From positions 1 to 14,195 of the forward strand of contig JAFLTK010000248.1 in the NCBI GenBank assembly GCA_022511505.1: a DNA stretch of 14,195 nt, in the 5' to 3' direction. The DNA is from Muribaculaceae bacterium. Lineage in GTDB: Bacteria; Bacteroidota; Bacteroidia; Bacteroidales; Muribaculaceae. Position 1 is the stretch's first letter. Each line of letters starts with the position of its first letter. Below the pieces are notes generated by a model. That model ran no database searches and had not been told where the DNA came from. It worked only from the letters and a program-made list of their open reading frames with translations. Of this stretch, positions 1 through 7,104 are shown piece after piece. Position numbers and translations under genes: made by a program.

Positions 1-1
1 G

Positions 2-376
2 ACCAGCGGCGAAGTTGTCAAAAACATCGCCCTGAAACTCTACTCGCGCGGCATGCTCGACAACGAAAGCGACTACACCGACATCAAGAACCCCGGGACG
101 ACGCCAACGTTCTTTGCCACGCGCAACAACGGCTACCACGAGAACCTGCGTGACCATCTGACCATCGGCGCGTCACGCGTCATCAAGACGCCGGCCGCGG
201 CCGCCAAGGGCGTGCCCGACGTCACCGGCATGGGCGCTCGTGAGGCAATCGCCATCCTTGAGAGCGCCGGCTACAACGTTGCTTTCAAGGGCACCGGATA
301 TGTCGGCAGTCAGTCGCCCGCGGCAGGGCAAACCTTGCGCCGCGGAGGGACGGTCAACCTGGCGCTTTATAATTAA
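2..376 (+). CDS. ftsI: FtsI-type division transpeptidase (PBP), C-terminal fragment with PASTA domain
   Basis: This is the 3' end of a gene that begins before the window; the frame is open from base 2 and 124 residues are visible. The last ~55 residues (from about base 209) form a PASTA domain: it opens with GVPDVTGM, continues through a helix (AREAIAILESAGY) and ends with a SQSPAAGQTLRRGGTVNL strand. PASTA domains occur at the C-terminus of class B penicillin-binding proteins, and in Bacteroidota the dcw-encoded FtsI carries one. The preceding residues fit the end of the transpeptidase domain, but the catalytic motifs lie outside the window. The protein would cross-link septal peptidoglycan in the periplasm as partner of FtsW. 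Position directly upstream of murE supports the name over a Spo-type paralogue. The TAA stop is followed by an AT-rich heptamer-repeat spacer. Confidence 0.85.
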   Translation, partial: TSGEVVKNIALKLYSRGMLDNESDYTDIKNPGTTPTFFATRNNGYHENLRDHLTIGASRVIKTPAAAAKGVPDVTGMGAREAIAILESAGYNVAFKGTGYVGSQSPAAGQTLRRGGTVNLALYN

Positions 377-426
377 TAGATATTAGTTGAGAGTCTCTTA
401 AACTATAAACTCTAATCTTTAAACTT
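377..426 (+). repeat. Degenerate heptameric tandem repeat in ftsI-murE spacer
   Basis: The spacer is AT-rich against GC-rich flanking genes and shows a 7-base period. At 399-426 there are four adjacent 7-mers: TAAACTA, TAAACTC, a diverged third unit (TAATCTT) and TAAACTT. Just after the ftsI stop, TAGATAT (377-383) and TAGTTGA (384-390) resemble the heptamers found at the murE stop. No promoter matching TAnnTTTG is seen here. Function unknown. Confidence 0.6.
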
Positions 427-451
427 CAGCGCGAGCAAAGCGAGTGCTGAA
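425..451 (+). promoter_or_regulatory. Small hairpin just upstream of murE
   Basis: TTCAGC (425-430) pairs with GCTGAA (446-451). A G-T pair and a C-G pair extend the stem to 8 bp. The loop contains GCGAGCAAAGCGAG, itself a direct repeat of GCGAG around CAAA. The structure ends 9 bases before the murE start codon. It has no following T-run, so it is not a classical terminator. It could influence murE translation or be an RNA-processing site; both are inference. Confidence 0.4.
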
Positions 452-460
452 TAGAAGTCA

Positions 461-1930
461 ATGAAAACGTTAGACTACCTGCTATCGGTTATCGATACCA
501 AAGAAATCATCGGGTCGACCGACAAGCCCGTCACGGGCATCGTCACCGACTCTCGCCGGGCCGGCGAGGGGGACCTCTTTGTGGCCCGCGTAGGCGCGGC
601 CGTCGATAGCCATCAGTTTATCCCGGCCGTTGTCGAGGCCGGGGTAACCGCCGTCATCGTCGAGCGCTTGCCCGAATTTTTGGAAAGCAACGTCACCTAT
701 ATCGTTGTGTCAGATAGCGCCGTCGCGCTCGGGTTTCTGGCATCGCAGTGGTACGACAACCCCTCGCGGCGATTGAGCCTCGTTGGTGTGACCGGCACCA
801 ACGGCAAGACCACCACCGCTACCCTACTCTACAACCTGACGCGCCGCCTTGGTCACCGTGCCGGCCTTCTCTCGACCGTTGCCAACTATATCGACGGCGA
901 GATGGTTCCCGCAACCCACACCACCCCTGACCCCATGACGCTCAACGCCCTGCTGGCCCGCATGGCCGACGCCGGTTGCCGCTATGCGTTCATGGAAGTC
1001 AGTTCCCACGCTGCCCATCAGCAGCGCATTGCCGGCCTCCACTTTGCCGGCGGCATTTTCACAAACTTGACACGCGACCATCTTGACTATCACAAGACCG
1101 TCGCGGCCTATATAGCAGCTAAAAAATCATTCTTCGATCTCCTCCCGTCGTCGGGCTGGGCACTTGTCAACGCCGACGACCGTAACGGCGCTGTTATGGT
1201 TCAAAACACCATGAGCCGCCGCTACACCTACGCCTTGCGCTGTGATGCCGATTTCCGGTGCCGTGTCGTTGAAAACCGTCTTGACGGCATGGCATTGGAA
1301 ATTAACGGCACGCAGGTCGAGACGCTCTTCACCGGCCGCTTCAACGCCTATAATCTGACCGCCGTGGCTGCCGGTGCCATGCTCCTTGGCTTTGACCGTG
1401 ACGATGTTATGGTTGCATTGAGTTGCCTGACGCCGGTCTCGGGACGTTTTGAGACACTGCGCGCTAAGTCGGGCCTGACGGCTATTGTCGACTATGCTCA
1501 CACGCCCGACGCCGTTGTCAACCTGCTCTCTACAATCCGCGAGGTCATCGGCCCTGACAGGCAGATTATCACCGTCATAGGCGCGGGAGGCAACCGAGAC
1601 GACGGCAAGCGCCCAATCATGGGAGCCGAGGCTGCTCGCCTTAGCGACCGCGTCATCCTGACCTCCGACAATCCACGCGACGAGGACCCGGCCATGATTA
1701 TCAACCGGATGAAAGAGGGTATCACCGACCCGGCACGCCTGGCCGCGACGCTGGCAATCGTAGACCGCGCCGAGGCCATCAACACCGCCATCGCCCTCGC
1801 CGGGGCCGCCGACGTTGTGGTGGTTGCCGGCAAGGGTCACGAGACCTATCAAGAGATTGCCGGCGAGCGTCGACATTTCGACGACCGCGAAGTGATAAGA
1901 GCGAGGTTTGAATTATTAGATAATAGATAA
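461..1930 (+). CDS. murE: UDP-MurNAc-L-Ala-D-Glu:meso-diaminopimelate ligase
   Basis: MurE is the cytoplasmic, ATP-dependent ligase that adds the third stem-peptide residue to UDP-MurNAc-L-Ala-D-Glu. The 489-residue length is usual for the family. Visible motifs are the ATP P-loop TGTNGKTTT (111-119), TTPDP (154-158), MEVSSHA (178-184), TNLTRDHLDYH (201-211), the probable carbamylated lysine in AAKKSFF (about 221), and DYAHTPD (344-350). DNPR at 403-406 is the signature of enzymes that take meso-diaminopimelate rather than lysine, so the wall is probably DAP-type. The ATG at 461 gives a normal N-terminus and has no Shine-Dalgarno, as is usual in Bacteroidota. The last residues (LLDNR) and the stop are encoded inside a 7-base tandem repeat, so the C-terminus may vary between strains. 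MurF, which would act next, is not encoded in the window. Confidence 0.96.
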   Translation: MKTLDYLLSVIDTKEIIGSTDKPVTGIVTDSRRAGEGDLFVARVGAAVDSHQFIPAVVEAGVTAVIVERLPEFLESNVTYIVVSDSAVALGFLASQWYDNPSRRLSLVGVTGTNGKTTTATLLYNLTRRLGHRAGLLSTVANYIDGEMVPATHTTPDPMTLNALLARMADAGCRYAFMEVSSHAAHQQRIAGLHFAGGIFTNLTRDHLDYHKTVAAYIAAKKSFFDLLPSSGWALVNADDRNGAVMVQNTMSRRYTYALRCDADFRCRVVENRLDGMALEINGTQVETLFTGRFNAYNLTAVAAGAMLLGFDRDDVMVALSCLTPVSGRFETLRAKSGLTAIVDYAHTPDAVVNLLSTIREVIGPDRQIITVIGAGGNRDDGKRPIMGAEAARLSDRVILTSDNPRDEDPAMIINRMKEGITDPARLAATLAIVDRAEAINTAIALAGAADVVVVAGKGHETYQEIAGERRHFDDREVIRARFELLDNR

Positions 1931-1944
1931 TAGATATTGGATAG
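1917..1944 (+). repeat. Heptameric tandem repeat spanning the murE stop codon
   Basis: TAGATAA at 1917-1923 and again at 1924-1930 is followed by TAGATAT (1931-1937) and a diverged TGGATAG (1938-1944). The murE TAA stop is the end of the second unit. The stretch from the stop onward, TAATAGATATTGG, matches the ftsI stop region (374-386) at 12 of 13 bases. A gain or loss of one unit would change the reading frame at the very end of MurE. Confidence 0.75.
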
Positions 1945-1978
1945 TTATTCAAAAGTAATCGTCAATTCCTATCTACTT

Positions 1979-1995
1979 ATTAATTACAAATTAAT
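1979..1995 (+). promoter_or_regulatory. AT dyad at the mraY start
   Basis: ATTAATT (1979-1985) and AATTAAT (1989-1995) form a perfect 7-bp inverted repeat with a 3-base loop, ending two bases before the mraY ATG. As RNA it would be a weak AU hairpin. It includes one of three TAATTACA words found before starts in this cluster. The rest of the murE-mraY gap (1945-1978) shows no recognised site. Confidence 0.35.
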
Positions 1996-1997
1996 AT

Positions 1998-3251
1998 ATG
2001 CTTTACCATCTTGCTGAATTTCTAAACGCCAACTATGATATACCGGGCACCCGACTGATGACCTACATCACCTTCCGCTCGGGCGCCGCGCTGATGTTGT
2101 CGCTTTTCATCGCGCTCGTCTTTGGTCGCAAAATCATCGACCGCCTTCAGTTGATGCAGGTGGGCGAAATCATCCGCGACCTTGGGCTTCAGGGTCAGAA
2201 GGAAAAGAAAGGCACCCCGACCATGGGCGGCATTATCATCATCATTTCCCTCCTCGTTTCATGCCTGCTGCTTGGCAACTTGACCAGTGTCTATATGATA
2301 CTGATGCTCGTGTCAACCATTTGGCTCGGGACGCTCGGTTTCTGTGACGACTACCTGAAAATAAAGCGACACAACAAGGAAGGTATCAAAGGAAAGTTCA
2401 AAATCATCGGCCAGGTGGGCCTTGGTCTTATCGTCGGCTTGACAATGTTCTACAGCCCCCAGATTGTGATGCGCGAGAACATTGAGCGTAGCGTTGCACC
2501 TGACAAGACCGAAATTGTCATCGACTATGCCCACGACGACATCAAGACAACCCAGACCACCATCCCCTTTGTCAAGAGCAACAACTTCAACTATCAGTAT
2601 CTGACCGAGTGGCTCGGCGATGCTGCCGAGCCGGGCGCATGGATTCTCTTTGTGCTCGTCACAATATTCTTTGTAACAGCCACTTCCAACGGCGCTAACC
2701 TGACCGACGGCCTTGACGGACTCTGCGCGGGAACATCGGCCATCATCTGCGTGGCCCTTGCCATCATGGCCTACCTTGGGGGCAATATCATCTACTCGTC
2801 CTACCTTAATATAATGTATATCCCCGGCAGCAGCGAGTTGGTGGTCTTTATGGCCGCGTTTATAGGCGCGCTGATCGGGTTCTTGTGGTATAACGCCCAT
2901 CCCGCCCAGGTCTTCATGGGCGACACCGGCTCGCTGACAATCGGCGGAATCATTGCCGTCTTTGCTATCCTTATCCGCAAGGAACTGTTGCTCCCCATCC
3001 TCTGTGGCATCTTCTATATCGAGGACCTGTCGGTGGTGCTCCAAACAGGATATTTCAAACTGACCAAAGGCGGTCGCATCTTCAAGATGGCACCCCTCCA
3101 CCACCATTTCCAGAAACCGGGCAACAGCGGCATCGTCGCCCTCATCCAGAAACCGCTCGCGATCGTCCACGAGTCAAAGATTGTTACCCGTTTCTGGATT
3201 ATCGGCATCTTCCTCGCCGTCATCACATTTGTAACGCTCAAAATCAGATAA
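1998..3251 (+). CDS. mraY: Phospho-N-acetylmuramoyl-pentapeptide transferase
   Basis: MraY is the polytopic inner-membrane enzyme that transfers phospho-MurNAc-pentapeptide from UDP to undecaprenyl phosphate, giving lipid I. Family motifs are clear: KKGTPTMGG (70-78), the Mg-binding DDYLK (117-121), NLTDGLDGL (234-242), GDTGSL (308-313) and the PLHHHF block (367-371). Around ten hydrophobic segments can be picked out. At 417 residues it is about 55 longer than the E. coli enzyme. Most of the extra length is a polar insertion at about 158-205, between the segment ending near FYSPQIV and the segment beginning AWILFV. This extension is a known trait of Bacteroidota MraY. The start at 1998 is supported by the typical MLYHLAEFL opening. 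The gene is followed by murD after only 7 bases. Confidence 0.96.
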   Translation: MLYHLAEFLNANYDIPGTRLMTYITFRSGAALMLSLFIALVFGRKIIDRLQLMQVGEIIRDLGLQGQKEKKGTPTMGGIIIIISLLVSCLLLGNLTSVYMILMLVSTIWLGTLGFCDDYLKIKRHNKEGIKGKFKIIGQVGLGLIVGLTMFYSPQIVMRENIERSVAPDKTEIVIDYAHDDIKTTQTTIPFVKSNNFNYQYLTEWLGDAAEPGAWILFVLVTIFFVTATSNGANLTDGLDGLCAGTSAIICVALAIMAYLGGNIIYSSYLNIMYIPGSSELVVFMAAFIGALIGFLWYNAHPAQVFMGDTGSLTIGGIIAVFAILIRKELLLPILCGIFYIEDLSVVLQTGYFKLTKGGRIFKMAPLHHHFQKPGNSGIVALIQKPLAIVHESKIVTRFWIIGIFLAVITFVTLKIR

Positions 3252-3258
3252 TTACACG

Positions 3259-4620
3259 ATGGAACAGATGAAAAAACTCGTCATACTCGGCGGCGGCGAA
3301 AGCGGTGTCGGCGCTGCCATTTTAGGCAAAGAAAAAGGTCTCGACGTCTTTTTGAGCGACGCCGGGACGGTGGCCCCGCGATATGCCCGGATGCTCAACG
3401 AGGCGGGCATCGCCTGGGAACAGGGCGGCCACTCGATGGACATTATCCTCGGCGCCGACGAGGTTGTCAAAAGCCCCGGCATTCCCCCGACCGCGCCGGT
3501 CATGAAAGCCATCGCCGACAAGGAGATACCCGTCATCTCTGAGATTGAACTCGCCGGACGCTACACGTCGGCCAAGATGGTCTGCATCACCGGCTCCAAC
3601 GGCAAGACAACCACAACGATGCTGACCTATCACATCCTGCGCCGGGCCGGACTCAACGTAGGTCTCGCCGGCAACGTGGGCCACAGCCTCGCCCTCCAGG
3701 TGGCCCGTGACCCCAAGGATGTATATGTCATCGAGCTATCGAGCTTCCAGTTGGAAAACATGTATGACTTCAAGGCCAATATCGCCGTATTGCTCAACAT
3801 AACTCCCGACCACCTTGACCGTTATGACTACAAGATGCAGAACTACATCAACGCCAAGTTCCGCATCCTCAACAACCAGACGGCCGAGGACGCCTTCATC
3901 TACTGGCAGGACGACCCCGTCATTACTGCCCAACTGGCCCACATCGCCACCGAGGCGCGCTGCTTCCCGTTTGCCGACCATCACCACTCCGACTCGCGCG
4001 CATGGCTCGACACCGAGGACGAGATTGTTTTTGACACCGCCGAGACGAGCCTCAAAATCTCACGCGCCCAGTTGTCGCTCAGCGGCTTGCACAATCTATA
4101 CAACTCGATGGCTGCCGGTCTCTCGGCTTGCTTGCTCGACATCAGCAAGGAGGACATTCGCCGCGCCCTCGCCGACTTTGAGGGCGTGGAGCATCGTCTC
4201 GAGACCGTCGCCACTATCGACTCAATCACCTATATCAACGACTCAAAGGCCACCAACGTCAACTCATGCTGGTATGCCCTCGAGACAATGACCGCCCCCA
4301 CCGTCCTCATCCTCGGCGGCAAGGATAAAGGCAACGATTACAGCGAGATACTGCCGCTCGTCGAGAAAAAAGTGAAAGCCATCGTCGCCATGGGTGTCGA
4401 CAACTCCAAGATTATGGACTACTTCGGCGGCAAGGTGCCCGCGATAGCATCGACCGGCTCTCTTGACGAGGCCCTCGAGGCCGCTCGCGGCTTTGCCGAG
4501 CCGGGCGACACGGTGCTCCTCTCGCCTTGCTGTGCCAGTTTTGACCTCTTTAAATCCTACGAGGACCGCGGCCGTCGTTTCAAGCAGGCAGTCCTCGCTC
4601 TCAACTCCTCAAACTCTTAA
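3259..4620 (+). CDS. murD: UDP-N-acetylmuramoyl-L-alanine--D-glutamate ligase
   Basis: MurD is the cytoplasmic ATP-dependent ligase that adds D-Glu to UDP-MurNAc-L-Ala. Its 453 residues match the family. The N-terminal domain opens with VILGGGESGVGAA (8-20), a Rossmann-like UDP-binding loop. The P-loop GSNGKTTTT is at 112-120, SSFQLE at 161-166, TPDHLDRY at 182-189 with the likely carbamylated lysine at about 200, NDSKATN at 327-333, GGKDKG at 353-358, and the C-terminal LSPCCASFD at 421-429. In that last motif a Cys stands where many proteobacterial enzymes have Ala. An in-frame ATG three codons downstream (3268) is an equally plausible start. The gene lies 7 bases after mraY and 5 bases before ftsW, so the three are surely co-transcribed. 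Confidence 0.96.
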   Translation: MEQMKKLVILGGGESGVGAAILGKEKGLDVFLSDAGTVAPRYARMLNEAGIAWEQGGHSMDIILGADEVVKSPGIPPTAPVMKAIADKEIPVISEIELAGRYTSAKMVCITGSNGKTTTTMLTYHILRRAGLNVGLAGNVGHSLALQVARDPKDVYVIELSSFQLENMYDFKANIAVLLNITPDHLDRYDYKMQNYINAKFRILNNQTAEDAFIYWQDDPVITAQLAHIATEARCFPFADHHHSDSRAWLDTEDEIVFDTAETSLKISRAQLSLSGLHNLYNSMAAGLSACLLDISKEDIRRALADFEGVEHRLETVATIDSITYINDSKATNVNSCWYALETMTAPTVLILGGKDKGNDYSEILPLVEKKVKAIVAMGVDNSKIMDYFGGKVPAIASTGSLDEALEAARGFAEPGDTVLLSPCCASFDLFKSYEDRGRRFKQAVLALNSSNS

Positions 4621-4625
4621 TTACA

Positions 4626-5918
4626 ATGGCCGAAACAACCTACACAACTGCAAGCGCACCGGCGGTCAACTCGCCGTTTGACACAACCGCGCCGGCACCC
4701 GTCACCCGTGGCGACAAGCATCTATGGGGAATCTACATGATGCTCTGTGCCATCTCTTTGGTTGAACTCTACAGCGCCTCGTCGCGTGAGGTCAACGCCT
4801 CGTCGATTGGCGTCATGGGTCCGGTGATTCGCCACGTCGCCATGCTCATCGGCGGCTTTGGCATTATGTGGATTATCTCCCGCAAACACTATCGCATCGT
4901 TATCCCAATGACCTACATCATTGCGTTGGCAAGCGTTTTTATGATGGTGTATGTTATCTTTGCCGGAGAGGTTGTCAACGACGCACGGCGCAGCATGTCA
5001 ATCCTTGGCATATCTATCCAGCCGGCCGAGTTGATAAAACTATCATCGGTCCTAATAGTGGCGCTACTGATGGCCAGATCCCAAAAACTCAAGAGCATAG
5101 GTGTCAAGGACAAGGGTGTCTTTTGGGCCGCGGTTTTCATAACCTTTTTTGGAGCATTGCTGCTACCCCAGGGGTTGACAAACACATTGTTGCTGATGTT
5201 TATCTCCATCGGCATGATGATAATCGGCGGCACGCCTTGGAAGCGCATCTTGCTTGTATTCGCTATCTATATTGCGGCCGGCGGCGGCTATATGGGCTAC
5301 CTGTGGTTGACCGATAACCCTGAGCCGGGCAAGTTGAGTCGCATGGACACTTGGAAAGCACGCATCGAGCGCTTTTGTGACCCCACACCGAAATATGAGC
5401 AGGAAATCGACCTCTCAAACCGCCAGGAGATGTACTCGTACATGGCTCAGGCCCACGGCGGCATCTCGGGTGTATTACCCGGCAACTCCCGCGAGGCGTC
5501 GCGCTTGCCGCTGGCATTCAGCGACTTCATCTACTCGATTATTATCGAGGACTTGGGTGTTTGGGGCGGCATCGGTGTGTTGCTCCTCTATCTGTGGCTA
5601 TTGGGACGAGCGGCAGCAATTGCCTCCCGGTGCTCGAGGTCCTATCCGGCATTGCTTGTCATAGGCATGGCCGTCATGGTGGTGGCCCAAGCCCTTATAC
5701 ACATGGCGATTGTCACCGGCGCCATCCCTGTATCAGGGCAACCGCTACCGCTCATCTCCAAGGGCGGCTCCTCTATACTGGTGACATCTATTGCGTTTGG
5801 CATCATGTTGAGTGTCAGCCGTTTCGCTGCCAACAACAAAGCCAAGCGACAAGTAATTAAAGACGAAATCAACGCTCTCCCCGAGGAGATGAGCGCCGAA
5901 AATCCAACCCAGTTATAG
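4626..5918 (+). CDS. ftsW: Septal peptidoglycan glycosyltransferase FtsW (SEDS family)
   Basis: FtsW is a polytopic SEDS-family membrane enzyme that polymerises lipid II at the septum with its partner FtsI. The 430-residue protein starts with a ~30-residue Thr/Pro/Ala-rich cytoplasmic tail, followed by about ten hydrophobic segments. The conserved block PGNSREASRLPLAFSDFIYS (285-304) contains the putative catalytic Asp (about 300). The Leu after LP replaces the Glu common in proteobacterial FtsW. The C-terminal signature SGQPLPLISKGGSS (370-383) is intact. RodA is the main alternative, but the location between murD and murG favours FtsW. The start ATG follows murD by 5 bases and is directly preceded by TAATTACA. 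Confidence 0.94.
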   Translation: MAETTYTTASAPAVNSPFDTTAPAPVTRGDKHLWGIYMMLCAISLVELYSASSREVNASSIGVMGPVIRHVAMLIGGFGIMWIISRKHYRIVIPMTYIIALASVFMMVYVIFAGEVVNDARRSMSILGISIQPAELIKLSSVLIVALLMARSQKLKSIGVKDKGVFWAAVFITFFGALLLPQGLTNTLLLMFISIGMMIIGGTPWKRILLVFAIYIAAGGGYMGYLWLTDNPEPGKLSRMDTWKARIERFCDPTPKYEQEIDLSNRQEMYSYMAQAHGGISGVLPGNSREASRLPLAFSDFIYSIIIEDLGVWGGIGVLLLYLWLLGRAAAIASRCSRSYPALLVIGMAVMVVAQALIHMAIVTGAIPVSGQPLPLISKGGSSILVTSIAFGIMLSVSRFAANNKAKRQVIKDEINALPEEMSAENPTQL

Positions 5919-5919
5919 T

Positions 5920-6015
5920 TTTTTGTTTTTACTGTTTTTATTGTTGTTATTGTTGTTACTGACCAACAACATCAACAACACCAACAACACCAACAACACC
6001 AACAACACCAACGTC
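5920..6015 (+). repeat. Facing nonamer arrays (inverted) in the ftsW-murG spacer
   Basis: The gap holds two 9-base-period arrays. The T-rich arm (5920-5961) has units TTTTTGTTT, TTACTGTTT, TTATTGTTG twice, and a final TTACTG. The AAC-rich arm (5964-6008) has CAACAACAT followed by four exact CAACAACAC units and a partial one, ending 7 bases before the murG ATG. The arms are near reverse complements: 5943-5957 can pair with 5965-5979 (13 of 15 positions) around a 7-base loop. The AAC arm contains a single G in 52 bases. A closely related element precedes ftsZ. Confidence 0.85.
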
Positions 6016-7104
6016 ATGAAAGTCCTCATCAGCGGCGGCGGAACCGGTGGTCACATCTTCCCCGCCATATCAATAGCCAACGCCCTCAGCCGACGCGACC
6101 CGTCGACCGAGATACTATTCGTCGGTGCGCTCGGACGCATGGAGATGGAGCGCGTGCCGGCGGCCGGTTATGAGATAGTCGGGTTGCCGGTAGCGGGCTT
6201 TGACCGTAGCCGGCTGTGGCGCAACTTTGGTGTCCTCATCAAACTGGGTCGCAGCATGTTGAAAGCGCGCAAAATCATGCGCGATTTCCAGCCCGATGTT
6301 GCCGTTGGCGTTGGCGGATATGCCAGCGGCCCGATGTTGCGCGAAGCCCAGCGTCGCGGCATCCCCACCGTCATTCAGGAGCAAAACTCCTATCCCGGCG
6401 TGACCAATAAACTGCTGGCACCCAAGGCAAAGGCAATATGCGTGGCCTACGATAACACCGACCGTTTTTTCCCCGCCGAGCTTATTGAAATCACAGGCAA
6501 TCCGGTGCGTGCCGACCTGTTGACGCTCGACATCACGCGCGCCGAGGCAAAACGCCGTCTGGGCATGGACCCGGAGCGCCCGGTGGTGTTCGTCACCGGC
6601 GGCTCGCTCGGCGCAAGGACCATCAACACGTCCATTGCCGACAATCTCGACCTGCTGACTCGCGACGGCGCTCAGTTGCTGTGGCAAACCGGCCGCAACG
6701 ACGCCGAGCGCTGGCGTCAAGCCGCCGAGGGACGCGAAGGCGTGACGGCGACCGAGTTTGTGGCCGATATGGCCGTGGCCTATCGTGCCGCCGACCTCGT
6801 CGTTGCACGCGCGGGCGCGTGTACCATCAGCGAGCTCCAACTCCTTGGCAAGCCGGCCATCCTCGTGCCGTCGCCCAACGTGGCCGAGGACCATCAGCGC
6901 CGCAACGCCGAGGCGCTCGCCAACCGCGGCGCCGCCGTCATGGTGCTCGATGCCGACGCAGCCAGTGACCTCGCCCCCGCCGTCGTCAACCTCCTCGGCG
7001 ACAATGACCGCCTCGCCTCTCTCGTCGACAATATCAGCAAGATGGCGCTCCCCGGCGCCGATGATAAAATCGTTGACCGCATCTATAAAATTCTGAATCG
7101 ATGA
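6016..7104 (+). CDS. murG: Undecaprenyldiphospho-muramoylpentapeptide beta-N-acetylglucosaminyltransferase
   Basis: MurG is a peripheral membrane GT-B glycosyltransferase that adds GlcNAc from UDP-GlcNAc to lipid I, producing lipid II. The chosen ATG at 6016 gives 362 residues beginning MKVLISGGGTGGHIFPA, the classic N-terminal G-loop. Other motifs are GVGGYASGP (98-106), QEQN (121-124), GNPVR (161-165), GGSLGA (195-200), ARAGACTISEL (264-274) and the sugar-nucleotide site around PNVAEDHQRRNAEAL (287-301). The frame stays open upstream to a TTG at 5923, but that extension would only translate the repeat arrays (poly-Leu, then Asn/Asn/Thr units) and is rejected. The stop overlaps the murC start in ATGA, which suggests translational coupling. 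Confidence 0.96.
   Translation: MKVLISGGGTGGHIFPAISIANALSRRDPSTEILFVGALGRMEMERVPAAGYEIVGLPVAGFDRSRLWRNFGVLIKLGRSMLKARKIMRDFQPDVAVGVGGYASGPMLREAQRRGIPTVIQEQNSYPGVTNKLLAPKAKAICVAYDNTDRFFPAELIEITGNPVRADLLTLDITRAEAKRRLGMDPERPVVFVTGGSLGARTINTSIADNLDLLTRDGAQLLWQTGRNDAERWRQAAEGREGVTATEFVADMAVAYRAADLVVARAGACTISELQLLGKPAILVPSPNVAEDHQRRNAEALANRGAAVMVLDADAASDLAPAVVNLLGDNDRLASLVDNISKMALPGADDKIVDRIYKILNR

Noticed and set aside
2313..3170. Long minus-strand open frame of 285 codons inside mraY, with similar ones inside murE, murG and murC
   Set aside because: These are antisense shadows produced by the GC-rich codon use of strongly recognisable + strand genes.
4955..4962. TATCTTTG, a match to the -7 promoter element, inside ftsW
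   Set aside because: There is no TTTG at the right distance upstream, and the surrounding sequence is ordinary coding sequence.
5923..6015. In-frame extension of murG from a TTG start, giving a Leu-rich then Asn/Thr-repeat N-terminus
   Set aside because: It only translates the nonamer arrays; the family N-terminus begins exactly at the ATG at 6016.
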